Counted from the first letter of the stretch, positions 53,701-62,906 are shown. The stretch is 64,000 bases of DNA from Streptomyces monomycini (GCF_022271435.1 NZ_JAFIQY010000044.1:1-64000), one strand, 5' to 3'. Notes: generated from the letters alone by a model not told the origin. Program-made: numbers and translations.

Positions 53701-54639
53701 ATGACGGGCTCACGCGTCCTGTCTCTCGGCCACTACCAGCCCTCCGAGGTGCTCACCAACGACGACCTCGCGAAGATCGTCGACACCGACGACGCCTGGA
53801 TCAGCAGCCGTGTCGGCATCCGCACCCGGCATGTCGCGGCCCCCGACGAGAGCGTGGACGCGATGGCGGCCGCCGCGGCGGCCAAGGCGCTCGCCGCCAG
53901 CGGCCTGTCCTCCCAGGACATCGACCTCGTCCTGGTGGCCACCTGCACGGCCGTCGACCGCAGCCCCAACACCGCGGCGCGGGTCGCCGCCCGGCTCGGC
54001 CTGCCGGCCCCCGCCGCCATGGACCTCAACGTCGTCTGCGCGGGCTTCACCCACGCGCTGGCCACCGCCGACCACGCCATCCGGGCCGGTTCCGCCGTCA
54101 ACGCGCTGGTCATCGGCGCCGAGAAGTTCACCGACGTGGTCGACTGGACGGACCGTTCGACCTGCGTGCTCGTCGGGGACGGCGCGGGTGCCGCGGTCGT
54201 CACGGCGGCGGCGGAGCCGGAGATCGGCCCGGTGCTGTGGGGTTCGGTCCCGGAGATGGGCGGCGCGGTGCGCATCGAGGGCAGCCCGGCCCGGTTCTCC
54301 CAGGAGGGCCAGGCCGTCTACCGCTGGGCCACCACCCGGCTTCCGGCCATCGCCCGTCAGGTGTGCGAGCGCTCCGGCATCGAGCCGGAAGACCTGGCCG
54401 GAGTCGTGCTCCACCAGGCCAATCTGCGGCTGATCGAGCCGCTCGCGGAACGTATCGGCGCGGTCAACGCCGTGATCGCCCGCGATGTCGTCGAGTCCGG
54501 CAACACCTCGGCCGCCTCCGTGCCGCTGGCCCTGTCCAAGCTGGTGGAGCGGCGGGAGATCCAGTCCGGCGCCCCGGTGCTGCTCTTCGGGTTCGGCGGC
54601 AACCTGTCGTACGCGGGGCAGGTCATCCGGTGCCCGTGA
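53701..54639 (+). CDS. Beta-ketoacyl-ACP synthase III (FabH-like)
   Basis: A 312-aa KAS III. The catalytic Cys113 (LNVVCAGF), His238 (VLHQANLR) and Asn268 (ESGNTSAAS) triad is complete, so it should condense an acyl-CoA with malonyl-ACP. No other fatty-acid or polyketide genes are beside it, so it may be a specialised starter-unit or stand-alone enzyme. ATG at 53701 with GGGGAT upstream. Confidence 0.92.
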   Translation: MTGSRVLSLGHYQPSEVLTNDDLAKIVDTDDAWISSRVGIRTRHVAAPDESVDAMAAAAAAKALAASGLSSQDIDLVLVATCTAVDRSPNTAARVAARLGLPAPAAMDLNVVCAGFTHALATADHAIRAGSAVNALVIGAEKFTDVVDWTDRSTCVLVGDGAGAAVVTAAAEPEIGPVLWGSVPEMGGAVRIEGSPARFSQEGQAVYRWATTRLPAIARQVCERSGIEPEDLAGVVLHQANLRLIEPLAERIGAVNAVIARDVVESGNTSAASVPLALSKLVERREIQSGAPVLLFGFGGNLSYAGQVIRCP

Positions 54640-54741
54640 CACCCGTAGCGGTAGCTGTCCCGCGCCCGTAGCGGCGCCCGTACCGTACCGGTGTCCGATT
54701 CGTTCAAGACCGGGCCGTCCGGTGCTCCCTACGCTCCCCGT

Positions 54742-55167
54742 ATGAGCAACGAAACGCACCCTTTCCCCGGTTCCACCACACCGCGTCTGGCGGCGATCGG
54801 CATCGTCGTCGCCGACATGGCGGCCTCGCTCGCCTTCTACCGCCGTCTGGGCCTGCCGGTCCCAACGGAGGCCGACACCGCCCCGCACGCCGAGGCGACG
54901 CTGCCCGGCGGTCTGCGTCTGATGTGGGACACGTACGCCGTCGCGCGCTCCATCGATCCCGGGTGGACACCGCCGGGTTCCGGCACCCCTACGGCGCTGG
55001 CCTTCGAGTGCGCGGGCCCGGCCGAGGTCGACAAGGTGTACGCGGAGCTGACCGCCTCCGGGTACGTCGGCGAGAAGGAACCGTGGGACGCGCCCTGGGG
55101 GCAGCGGTACGCGGTGGTCCAGGACCCGGACGGGCACGGAGTGGACCTGTTCGCCGCGCTGGCTTAG
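54742..55167 (+). CDS. VOC-family (glyoxalase-like) protein
   Basis: A 141-aa vicinal-oxygen-chelate fold protein (LAAIGIVVADMAASLAFYRRLGL, VVQDPDGHGVDLF). Substrate unknown. The ATG follows a TACGCT -10-like box by 6 nt, suggesting a leaderless transcript; an ATG at 54691 was rejected since it would extend past the family start. Confidence 0.83.
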   Translation: MSNETHPFPGSTTPRLAAIGIVVADMAASLAFYRRLGLPVPTEADTAPHAEATLPGGLRLMWDTYAVARSIDPGWTPPGSGTPTALAFECAGPAEVDKVYAELTASGYVGEKEPWDAPWGQRYAVVQDPDGHGVDLFAALA

Positions 55168-55188
55168 GCGCGGGCCTACGGGACAGCA

Positions 55189-55277
55189 CGCGAGTACGGA
55201 GCGCCCCGGGCCGGCCGCCGCGAGTACGGGCCCCCGGAGCCCGCCACCGCGAGTGCGGAGTACCCCGGAGCCCGCTG
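55189..55277. repeat. Three tandem ~30-bp repeats
   Basis: Copies opening CGCGAGTRCGG start at 55189, 55219 and 55248 between the convergent VOC and small CxxC genes. Confidence 0.6.
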
Positions 55278-55283
55278 CCTCGG

Positions 55284-55532
55284 CTACACCACCTCGCGCA
55301 GGTACAGCGCCCCGCAGGAGTGGCAGAAAGGTTCGCCCGCAGCCGTGCCCCAGGCGTCCGAGGGCTGCACCGCCGCATCCGGTCGCAGTTCGCGTCCGCA
55401 CATCGACTGGGTACCGTCCAGCCGCACCATGTGCCACAGCTTCACCGGGGCGTCCGTCTGCGGCGAACCGGCCTCCGCGCCCGCGGTGTCCTCGGCGTAC
55501 TCGGCGTACTCGGCGCGCATCTCGTGCTCCAT
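55284..55532 (-). CDS. Small conserved protein with CxxC motif
   Basis: An 82-aa protein, acidic N-terminus (EYAEYAED), then VKLWHMVRLDGTQSMCGREL and a C-terminal CHSCGALYLREVV. A Cys followed by CxxC suggests a small zinc ribbon, unproven. AGGAGG 10 nt before the ATG. Downstream of glsA (65-bp gap). Confidence 0.78.
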   Translation of the reverse strand: MEHEMRAEYAEYAEDTAGAEAGSPQTDAPVKLWHMVRLDGTQSMCGRELRPDAAVQPSDAWGTAAGEPFCHSCGALYLREVV

Positions 55533-55597
55533 GGCGACGCACCTCCTCGCCCCCACGATGCGCCCGGGGCGGCGCCGCCCGCCACCGGGCGGCCGGC

Positions 55598-56509
55598 TCA
55601 GAACACCGACCAGCCGGTCAGCGACGTGAAGTGGTCCAGCGCCGCCGCGCCCGCGACCGAGTTGCCGCGGCTGTCCAGGCCGGGGCTCCACACGCACAGC
55701 GTGCAGCGTCCCGGTACGACCGCGACGATCCCGCCGCCGACACCGCTCTTGGCGGGCAGTCCCACCCGGTACGCGAACTCCCCGGCCGCGTCGTAGGTGC
55801 CGCAGGTCAGCATCACCGCGTTGATCCGCTTGGCCTCGCGGGCCTCCAGCAGGCGGCTGCCGTCGGCGCGCAGGCCGTGCCGGGCCAGGAACCCGCCGGC
55901 CGCCGCCAGGTCGCGGCAGCTCATCTCGATCGAGCACTGCCAGAAGTAGTGCTCGATGACGCTGGGGACGGGGTTCTCCAGGTTGCCGAAGCTGGCCATG
56001 AAGTGGGCGAGTGCCGCGTTGCGGTCGCCGTGTTCCGCCTCGGAGTCCGCCACGGCCTGGTCGAAGGCGAGATCCGGGTTGCCGCTCTCCTCGCGCAGGA
56101 AGTGCAGCATCGTGGTGCTGGCGTCGCCGGTCAGCGTCTGCAGCCGGTCGGTGACGACGAGCGCGCCCGCGTTGATGAAGGGGTTGCGCGGTACGCCGTT
56201 CTCCCACTCCAGTTGCACCAGCGAATTGAACGGCGTGCCCGACGGCTCGCGGCCGACCCGCTTCCAGATGTCCTCGTTGTCGTTGGCCATGACCAGCGCC
56301 AGCGAGAAGGTCTTCGATATGGACTGGACGGAGAACGGGACCTCCCAGTCCCCCACCCCGTACACCTCGCCGTTGATGTCGGCCACCGCTATGCCGAAGC
56401 GGTCCGTCGGCACCTTTTCCAGTGCCGGTATGTAATCGGCAACCTGCCCATGTCCGACATACGGCCTCGCAAAGGCCGCTACCTCCTCAAGAACGGCCTG
56501 GTAGTCCAT
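55598..56509 (-). CDS. glsA: Glutaminase A
   Basis: A 303-aa glutaminase (glutamine to glutamate and ammonia). The catalytic SxxK is Ser63-Lys66 in VPFSVQSISKTFSL, with the typical INAGALVVTD and GIVAVVPG segments. Start ATG at 56509; a TTG at 56518 is an alternative. It follows the AraC gene by 10 bp, so they are co-transcribed. Confidence 0.93.
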   Translation of the reverse strand: MDYQAVLEEVAAFARPYVGHGQVADYIPALEKVPTDRFGIAVADINGEVYGVGDWEVPFSVQSISKTFSLALVMANDNEDIWKRVGREPSGTPFNSLVQLEWENGVPRNPFINAGALVVTDRLQTLTGDASTTMLHFLREESGNPDLAFDQAVADSEAEHGDRNAALAHFMASFGNLENPVPSVIEHYFWQCSIEMSCRDLAAAGGFLARHGLRADGSRLLEAREAKRINAVMLTCGTYDAAGEFAYRVGLPAKSGVGGGIVAVVPGRCTLCVWSPGLDSRGNSVAGAAALDHFTSLTGWSVF

Positions 56510-56519
56510 GACGGACAAG

Positions 56520-57329
56520 CTACCCCGGGGCCACGATCACCCCCAGCGGGGCCCCCGCCAGCGCTTTCACCTCACGCGCCAGGTGCGCCTGGTCCGCGTA
56601 CCCGGCGCGGGCCGCCACCTCCGCGTACGGCATTCCGCCGCGGGCCAGTTCCAGCGCGCGGCCGAGGCGCAGCACTCTGGCCAGCATCTTGGGCCCGTAC
56701 CCGAAGGCCTCCAGACACCGGCGGTGCAGCTGCCGCTCGCCGACGCCCACGGCCCGGGCGACCTCCGCCACGGACCGGCCGCGGCCGAGCGCCGCGGCGA
56801 TCGCGTTCCGCGCCGGGTCGGCCGGGCCGGCGGCCTCCCGGAGGCGGTGTACGGCGATCTCCTCCAGCACCCGTCCGGGTGAATCGGTCCCGGCCACCGT
56901 TCCGGCCAGCCGGCCCACCAGGTGCCGGGGCCACAGCTCCTCCAGCGGCACCCGCCGATCACGCAGCACGTGCGCCGGCACGCCGAAGACGGCAGGCCCC
57001 TGACCAGGGGCGAAGCGCAGTCCGACGGAGTTCTCCCCCGGCCGTACGGCAGGGGTGTACGCGCTGGTGTCCGGCCCGGCCACGATCAGCCGGCCGCCCC
57101 ACCAGAGCAGGTCAGTGCAGCCGTCGGGCAGCACCCGCTGCGGCGCCGGCGCCGGACCGCCGGGCGCGCGCTTCACCCAGACGACTGCACCGGGCAGCCG
57201 CGCGGCCCGCTCCCGGTACCCGCCCGGGTCCGCGGCCGCGCCTTGGCCGACGCCCTGGTCACCGCCCTGATCCGCGCCCGGACCCGCCCCCGGGGCCGCG
57301 TCCGCGGCCCCCTCCGTGCCCCTGTCCAC
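56520..57329 (-). CDS. AraC-family regulator
   Basis: A 269-aa protein. The C-terminal half holds two HTH motifs (SVAEVARAVGVGERQLHRR and YAEVAARAGYADQAHLAREVK). The N-terminal half resembles the DUF6597 sensor of such regulators (LPDGCTDLLWWGG). The GTG start at 57329 is uncertain. Probably co-transcribed with glsA. Confidence 0.85.
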   Translation of the reverse strand: MDRGTEGAADAAPGAGPGADQGGDQGVGQGAAADPGGYRERAARLPGAVVWVKRAPGGPAPAPQRVLPDGCTDLLWWGGRLIVAGPDTSAYTPAVRPGENSVGLRFAPGQGPAVFGVPAHVLRDRRVPLEELWPRHLVGRLAGTVAGTDSPGRVLEEIAVHRLREAAGPADPARNAIAAALGRGRSVAEVARAVGVGERQLHRRCLEAFGYGPKMLARVLRLGRALELARGGMPYAEVAARAGYADQAHLAREVKALAGAPLGVIVAPG

Positions 57330-57441
57330 CTCACCAGCCTGGCACGGGAACGCGGGTAACGTCCGGACCGTTGATCCGGTACGGCACCGCGACGGCAGCG
57401 GAGCCGTCCGCCCCTCCCCCAACCTCACACCGGAGGCAGCA

Positions 57442-57675
57442 ATGGCAGGCTTTCTCGACCGCGCCAAGGAGCAGGCACAGAGCGCGCTGAACCAGGGCAA
57501 GCAGAAGGTCGACGAGGTCCAGCAGCAGCGGGCCGGCAACGACCTGCTGAAGAAGCTGGGCGCGGCCTACTACGCGGAGCGTCGTGGCAACGGCTCCGCC
57601 GACGCCACCCAGGAGGCGCTGAGCGCGCTGGAGGCCCACATCGCCACGCACGGTGACGGCTTCCTGCGCGGCTGA
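57442..57675 (+). CDS. Small conserved helical protein
   Basis: A 77-aa protein beginning MAGFLDRAKEQAQSALNQGK, amphipathic and Gln/Lys-rich, followed by AGNDLLKKLGAAYYAERRG. Conserved in Streptomyces, role unknown. GGAGG 7 nt before the ATG. Downstream 165 bp to the amidase shows no gene. Confidence 0.8.
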   Translation: MAGFLDRAKEQAQSALNQGKQKVDEVQQQRAGNDLLKKLGAAYYAERRGNGSADATQEALSALEAHIATHGDGFLRG

Positions 57676-57840
57676 AAGGCGGCGCCTGCCGCGACTGAAA
57701 GCGGTGGATAGCGGCTGAAACCGCTCGCTCACCCGCTCGTACACGCGACGAACGGCTGGTCTGTGACCTGGCGTTCCAGTACAAGCGTTTTATGAGGCGG
57801 TGCGCGGTCGGCGGCCGCCGCGCACCGAACGGAGTCGGCC

Positions 57841-58434
57841 ATGGCCCCACCCATGTCCGCGAACACCTTCATCAAGGCCCTCAGAGACGAGGGCCTGGAA
57901 GTCGTCGAGGTCGGCGAGTGGCGTACGCACAACCGCGAGGGCCACGGTGACTGGGGACCGGTGCACGGTGTGGTGATCCACCACACCGTCACGTCCGGGA
58001 CCGAGAGCACCGTCCGCCTGTGTTACGACGGCACCTCGGCGCTGCCGGGCCCGCTGTGCCACGGCGTGATCACCAAGGACGGCCGGGTGCACCTGGTCGG
58101 CTGCGGGCGCACCAACCACGCGGGCAGCGGTGACCGCGACGTCCTGAAGGCCGTGATCGCCGAGCGGACGCAGCTGCCGCCCACCAACCAGTACAACGCC
58201 GACGGCAACGTCCACTTCTACGGCTTCGAGTGCGAGAACCTGGGCGACGGCAAGGACCCGTGGCCCGAGGCCCAGCTGGAGGCCGTCGAGAAGGCCGCGG
58301 CGGCGCTGTGCCGGGTACACGGCTGGAACGAGTACTCGGTCGTCGGCCACCTGGAATGGCGCGCGGACAAGATAGACCCCAAGGGCTTCACGATGAAGGA
58401 CATGCGCGCCCGCATCGGCGCCCGCCTGAAGTAG
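57841..58434 (+). CDS. N-acetylmuramoyl-L-alanine amidase (Amidase_2)
   Basis: A 197-aa PGRP/Amidase_2 domain protein. Zinc-ligand and active-site segments are VVIHHTVTSG near 46 and VVGHLEWRADKIDPKGF near 165. No signal peptide is present, unlike secreted amidases, so it resembles endolysin-type or cytoplasmic amidases. GGAG ribosome site. No phage genes adjacent. Confidence 0.9.
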   Translation: MAPPMSANTFIKALRDEGLEVVEVGEWRTHNREGHGDWGPVHGVVIHHTVTSGTESTVRLCYDGTSALPGPLCHGVITKDGRVHLVGCGRTNHAGSGDRDVLKAVIAERTQLPPTNQYNADGNVHFYGFECENLGDGKDPWPEAQLEAVEKAAAALCRVHGWNEYSVVGHLEWRADKIDPKGFTMKDMRARIGARLK

Positions 58435-58537
58435 CACCCGCAGCACACGTAACACCCGTACCAGCCGCTCTACCCGTACCACCCGTACCACCCGTCGGCT
58501 GGTGAAGCATCGCCCGCCGGCACGCGACAATGGCCGG

Positions 58538-59455
58538 GTGACCTCCGCCGTCCCCGACCTCGCCGCACTGCGGCCGCGCCTGCCGTCCCCCCTCCAGCAC
58601 ATCGAGGACGGACGGTTCGCGCGCCGCGGTGTGCGGCTGCTGCTCAAACGGGACGACCTGATCCACCCCGAGCTGCCCGGCAACAAGTGGCGCAAGCTGG
58701 AGCTGAACCTGCGGGCGGCGGCCGAGGCCGGGGAACACACACTGCTCACGTTCGGCGGCGCGTACTCCAACCACCTGCGCGCCACCGCCGCGGCCGGCCG
58801 CCTCCTGGGATTCGCGACGGTCGGCGTCATACGCGGCGCGGAACTGGCGGACCGGCCGCTGAACCCGTCCCTGGCACGCTGCGCCGCCGACGGTATGCGC
58901 CTGCACTTCGTCGACCGCGCCGCCTACCGCCGCAAGGCCGAGCCGGAGACCGCCGCCGCGCTCCGGGAACGCTTCGGCCCGCACTACGCCGTTCCGGAGG
59001 GCGGCAGCAACGCCCTCGCCGTCCAGGGCTGCACGGCTCTGGGCCGGGAACTGCACGGCGCGTCGGACGTCGTCGCCGTCGCCTGCGGCACCGGCGGAAC
59101 GCTGGCGGGCCTGGCCGCCGGCCTGGCGCCGGACCAGCGGGCCCTCGGCATACCCGTCCTCAAGGGCGGTACACCGCACTTCCTCGCCGCGGAGACCGAA
59201 CGCCTCCAGTACGCGGCCTTCGGCGGCCGGCGCGGCACCTGGGACCTGGACGACCGCTTCCACTGCGGCGGTTACGCCCGCCGCACCCCCGAACTGGACT
59301 CCTTCGCCGCCGACTTCGAGGCCCGGCACGGCATACCCCTGGAACGCCTCTACGTCGCCAAGCTCCTCCTGGGCCTGACGACCCTGGCCGAGGAGGGCGC
59401 CTTCCCGCCCGGCACCACCGTCACGGCGGTCGTGACGGGGGCTCCGACTCCCTGA
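58538..59455 (+). CDS. D-cysteine desulfhydrase/ACC deaminase-type PLP enzyme
   Basis: A 305-aa PLP fold-II enzyme. PGNKWRKLELNL includes the PLP-binding Lys region, followed by TFGGAYSNHLRATAAAG and VACGTGGTLAGLAAGL. The family includes D-cysteine desulfhydrase and 1-aminocyclopropane-1-carboxylate deaminase; which one cannot be decided. The GTG at 58538 lies 8 nt after GACAAT, a leaderless-type promoter. Confidence 0.88.
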   Translation: MTSAVPDLAALRPRLPSPLQHIEDGRFARRGVRLLLKRDDLIHPELPGNKWRKLELNLRAAAEAGEHTLLTFGGAYSNHLRATAAAGRLLGFATVGVIRGAELADRPLNPSLARCAADGMRLHFVDRAAYRRKAEPETAAALRERFGPHYAVPEGGSNALAVQGCTALGRELHGASDVVAVACGTGGTLAGLAAGLAPDQRALGIPVLKGGTPHFLAAETERLQYAAFGGRRGTWDLDDRFHCGGYARRTPELDSFAADFEARHGIPLERLYVAKLLLGLTTLAEEGAFPPGTTVTAVVTGAPTP

Positions 59456-59545
59456 CTCGCGCCCCCTCATGCGCAACCCCGCGCTCTTGCGCCTCGTTCC
59501 CCGCGCCCCACGCCCCGCAAGGCGACGTCCCCCCTGCCCGCCTCC

Positions 59546-61150
59546 CTAGTCGGCCCCCTCCCGATACGCCGCGGCCTCCTCCAGGTCCAGCCGCTTCAGC
59601 AGCACGCTCATCATCTCGTCGTCGATCCGCCGCTCGTCCCGCAGCCGTACGAACACCTTGCGCTCCGCGTCGATCATCTCCCGCGCCAGCCGCCGGTACG
59701 TGTCGTCCGCCGACTCCCCCGTGGTCTCGTGGACCGTGCCCAGCCGCTCCCACACCGCGTTGCGGCGCCGTTCCATGACCGTGCGCAGCCGGTCGGCCAG
59801 CGGCCCCGGCAGCGCGTTGCGCTCGTCCTCCAGCAGCTCCGCCAGCCGCTGCTCCGCGGCCCGTGACGCCTCGTTCTGCGCCTGTGCCTCGGCCAGCGTC
59901 TCGCCCTGTACGTCGCGCGCGGGCAGCCGCAGCGCGCGGATCAGGGGCGGCAGTGTCAGCCCTTGGACGGCGAGGGTGCCGATGACGGTGGTGAAGGTCA
60001 GGAAGAGCACGAGATTGCGCGCCGGGAATCCGTCGCCGGAGTCCTGGACGGTCACCGGGATCGAGAAGGCGATCGCCAGCGACACCACGCCGCGCATCCC
60101 GGCCCACCCGACGATCACCGGTGCCTTCCAGTTCGTACCGGGTTCGCGGGTACGGATGCGTGCGGACAGCATCCGCGGCAGGAACGTCGCGGGGAAGACC
60201 CAGACGAAACGCGTGAGCACCACCACCAGGAAGACCACGACGGCGTACCAGGCGGCCTGGGCACCGCTGAACTCCCCGAGCCCGCGCAGGATGACCGGCA
60301 GTTGCAGACCGATCAGCGCGAACACCGACGACTCCAGCACGAAGGAGACCATCTTCCACACGGCCTCCTCCTGGAGCCGCGTCTCGAAGTCGACCTGCCA
60401 GGAGCGGTGCCCGAGATAGAGCGCGACCACCACGACCGCAAGCACTCCGGACGCCCCGAACTCCTCGGCGACCTGATAGGCCACGAACGGGATGAGCAGC
60501 GACAAGGTGTTCTCCAGCAGCGGCGCGTCCCGCAGCCGGCAGCGCAGCCAGTGCAGCGGGATCATCAGCACCACCCCGACGCCGATGCCGCCGAGCGCCG
60601 CGACCGCGAACTCGCGGATGCCGTCGGTCCAGGTCGCTCCCACCCCCGCGGCGGCGGCCACCGCCACCTTGTACGCGGTGATCGCGGTGGCGTCGTTGAC
60701 CAGTGACTCGCCCTGGAGGATGGTCGTGATCCGGTTCGGCAGGCGCAGCCTGCGGGCGATGGCGGTGGCGGCCACGGCGTCCGGCGGCGCGACCACCGCG
60801 CCGAGGACGAGCGCCGCCGCCAGCGGCAGGTCCGGGACGACCAGGTACGCGACGTACCCGACAGCGACCGTCGCGAAGAGCACGTAACCGACCGACAGCA
60901 GCGCCACCGGCCGCAGGTTGGCCCGCAGGTCCAGGTACGAGCTCTCCAGGGCAGCGGTGTGCAGCAGCGGGGGCAGCAGCAGCGGCAGCACGATGTGCGG
61001 ATCGAGCGTGTAGTCCGGTACCCCCGGGATGTAGGACGCCACCAGGCCGGTGACGACAAGCAGCAGCGGCCCCGGTACGGGCGTGCGCCGGGCGGCCCCG
61101 GCGACCGCCGCGCTCCCCGCGACCAGCAGCAGTAGTGGCATCACGTCCAT
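59546..61150 (-). CDS. CPA1-family Na+/H+ antiporter
   Basis: A 534-aa antiporter with ~12 helices. The transport motif ESLVNDATAITAYK and the VVAPPDAVAATAIARRL segment are the CPA1 signatures. The C-terminal ~120 residues form a charged cytoplasmic helical tail. Start ATG at 61150. It is divergent from the UBP zinc-finger gene. Confidence 0.92.
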   Translation of the reverse strand: MDVMPLLLLVAGSAAVAGAARRTPVPGPLLLVVTGLVASYIPGVPDYTLDPHIVLPLLLPPLLHTAALESSYLDLRANLRPVALLSVGYVLFATVAVGYVAYLVVPDLPLAAALVLGAVVAPPDAVAATAIARRLRLPNRITTILQGESLVNDATAITAYKVAVAAAAGVGATWTDGIREFAVAALGGIGVGVVLMIPLHWLRCRLRDAPLLENTLSLLIPFVAYQVAEEFGASGVLAVVVVALYLGHRSWQVDFETRLQEEAVWKMVSFVLESSVFALIGLQLPVILRGLGEFSGAQAAWYAVVVFLVVVLTRFVWVFPATFLPRMLSARIRTREPGTNWKAPVIVGWAGMRGVVSLAIAFSIPVTVQDSGDGFPARNLVLFLTFTTVIGTLAVQGLTLPPLIRALRLPARDVQGETLAEAQAQNEASRAAEQRLAELLEDERNALPGPLADRLRTVMERRRNAVWERLGTVHETTGESADDTYRRLAREMIDAERKVFVRLRDERRIDDEMMSVLLKRLDLEEAAAYREGAD

Positions 61151-61260
61151 CGGTCCAGCCCGTCCTGTCCTGTCCTGTTCCTCCGGGGCGGCGCGCGCCG
61201 CCCCGGTCACCGCCGCGGCCGCCTGTGCCGCGCCCGCTCCGGCGATCTAACCTGGCAATC

Positions 61261-61521
61261 ATGAGCGAGTGCCCACATGTTCCCGGTCTGCCGCGCCCCG
61301 AGCCCGCCGCGCTGAGCGCCACCTGCCCCGAGTGCGAGGCGGTCGGCAGCCACCCCGTACAGCTGCGGCTGTGCCTGGAGTGCGGACACGTCGGCTGCTG
61401 CGACTCCTCGCCGTTCCGGCACGCCACGGGCCACTTCACGGCGACCGGCCACGCGGTGATGCGTTCGTACGAGCCGGGCGAGAGCTGGCGGTGGTGCTTC
61501 GTCGACGAGACCGTCGTCTGA
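61261..61521 (+). CDS. UBP-type zinc-finger protein
   Basis: An 86-aa zinc finger with Cys/His ligands in CPEC, CLECGHVGCC, and HATGHFTATGH. Short stand-alone ZnF-UBP proteins are common in actinobacteria; ligand unknown. TAACCT 7 nt before the ATG fits a leaderless transcript. Confidence 0.9.
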   Translation: MSECPHVPGLPRPEPAALSATCPECEAVGSHPVQLRLCLECGHVGCCDSSPFRHATGHFTATGHAVMRSYEPGESWRWCFVDETVV

Positions 61522-61538
61522 ACCGACGGCGCGACCGG

Positions 61539-61607
61539 CGACCGGGCCGGCGGACCGTGAGAGCCGGCGCCGGAGCCATCGACCGGGCCGGCGGACGGTG
61601 AAAGCCG
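61539..61607. repeat. 28-bp direct repeat with 41-bp period
   Basis: Nearly identical copies at 61539-61566 and 61580-61607 (opening CGACCGGGCCGGCGGAC) in the 213-bp gap before the GNAT gene. Confidence 0.65.
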
Positions 61608-61734
61608 CTGGGACCGCCTTCCGAGCAGCCCCCGCGGCACCTTCCGTCCCCTTTGAGTGCCTTGCGCGGGCCCGGTCCGGCGGGATCACCGCACCCCCGG
61701 GCCGGATGTCAGTGCCGCCCGCTAGCCTTCAGGC

Positions 61735-62223
61735 ATGATCCGCACCGCGACGGTCGACGACGTACCCGTCATCCACACGATGATCCGCGAGCTGGCCGAG
61801 TACGAGCGGGCCCGGGAGTCCGCGAAAGCCACCGAGGCGCAGTTGCGCGAGGCGCTCTTCGGCGCGCATCCGGCGGCGTTCGCGCTCATGGCGGAGGACG
61901 TCGAGGGGCCGGTCGGCTTCGCCCTGTGGTTCCGGAACTTCTCGACGTGGGCGGGCACGCACGGTGTCTATCTGGAGGATCTCTACGTCCGTCCGGAGGC
62001 GCGCGGCGGCGGCCACGGCAAGGCGCTCCTCGCGGCGCTCGCGGAGATCTGCACGGAGCGCGGCTACGAGCGTTTCGAGTGGTCAGTCCTGGATTGGAAC
62101 GAACCGTCCATCGGTTTTTACCGGTCGATCGGCGCCGAACCCATGGACGGATGGACCGTCTTCCGGCTCACTGGAGATGCACTGCACAACCTTGCGGGCG
62201 TCTCGAACGTCAACGCAGCGTAA
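61735..62223 (+). CDS. GNAT acetyltransferase (diamine/thialysine type)
   Basis: A 162-aa enzyme resembling spermidine/thialysine acetyltransferases (VYLEDLYVRPEARGGGHGKALLAALAEI, DWNEPSIGFYRSIGA). The TAGCCT box 6 nt before the ATG suggests a leaderless transcript. Confidence 0.88.
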   Translation: MIRTATVDDVPVIHTMIRELAEYERARESAKATEAQLREALFGAHPAAFALMAEDVEGPVGFALWFRNFSTWAGTHGVYLEDLYVRPEARGGGHGKALLAALAEICTERGYERFEWSVLDWNEPSIGFYRSIGAEPMDGWTVFRLTGDALHNLAGVSNVNAA

Positions 62224-62275
62224 CTAGTTCCGATTTGGCAGTGCAGACCCCTAGCCACTGTCCGTACCCGTAGGC

Positions 62276-62288
62276 TTACAATGAGTGA
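62276..62288. promoter_or_regulatory. BldD box overlapping the -10 of the rsbH-sigH promoter
   Basis: TTAC-N5-GTGA fits the BldD consensus TNAC-N5-GTNA, and the -10 TACAAT (62277-62282) lies in it. In S. coelicolor BldD represses a sigH promoter. The 269-bp leader to 62492 may hold further sigH promoters; none was assigned. Confidence 0.65.
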
Positions 62289-62492
62289 CAGTCGTAGGAC
62301 TGCGGGACGCTGCGAGACCACCCGTCGTACCGGAAGCCGGCGCTGCCTCTTCCGGGCGACATCGCCCCGCGGATCGCGATAGCGTCGCAGGCGAACCATG
62401 TGCCGCGCCGGATCGTTCTCCTCTTGTCACGAGAGGGGCCGCGACCGGCGCGAATATCAGCTCAACCAGCTTGTGTCACCTTGGAGGTGAGG

Positions 62493-62906
62493 GTGTCCCA
62501 GATCGCAGGCGAGCCCGGGACCCAGGACTTCGTGGAAGTCCGGCTGCCCGCTGCGGGTGCCTACCTGTCGGTGCTGCGTACGGCCACGGCCGGACTCGCA
62601 GCCCGCTTGGACTTCACCCTCGACGAGATCGAGGATCTGCGCATCGCCGTGGACGAGGCGTGCGCGATTCTTCTGCAACAGGCCGTGCCCGGCTCCGTAC
62701 TGAGCTGCGTCTTCCGCCTGATCGACGACGCGCTGCAGGTGACCGTCTCGGCCCCGACGACCGACGGCCGCGCCCCCGAGCGCGACACCTTCGCCTGGAC
62801 GGTGCTCTCCGCGCTGGCCGGCAAGGTCGACTCCACCGTCGCGGAGGACCGTACGGTCACCATCAGCCTGTACAAGGAGCGCGGCGCCGGTCCCGGACCG
62901 TCATGA
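62493..62906 (+). CDS. rsbH: Anti-sigma factor of sigma-H (RsbW-like)
   Basis: A 137-aa GHKL ATPase fold protein (DFTLDEIEDLRIAVDEACAILL) of the RsbW/SpoIIAB kinase family. The GTG at 62493 follows GGAGG. It is 16 bp upstream of sigH and should hold the sigma factor inactive (anti-sigma; called rsbH/prsH/ushX in S. coelicolor). Confidence 0.88.
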   Translation: MSQIAGEPGTQDFVEVRLPAAGAYLSVLRTATAGLAARLDFTLDEIEDLRIAVDEACAILLQQAVPGSVLSCVFRLIDDALQVTVSAPTTDGRAPERDTFAWTVLSALAGKVDSTVAEDRTVTISLYKERGAGPGPS

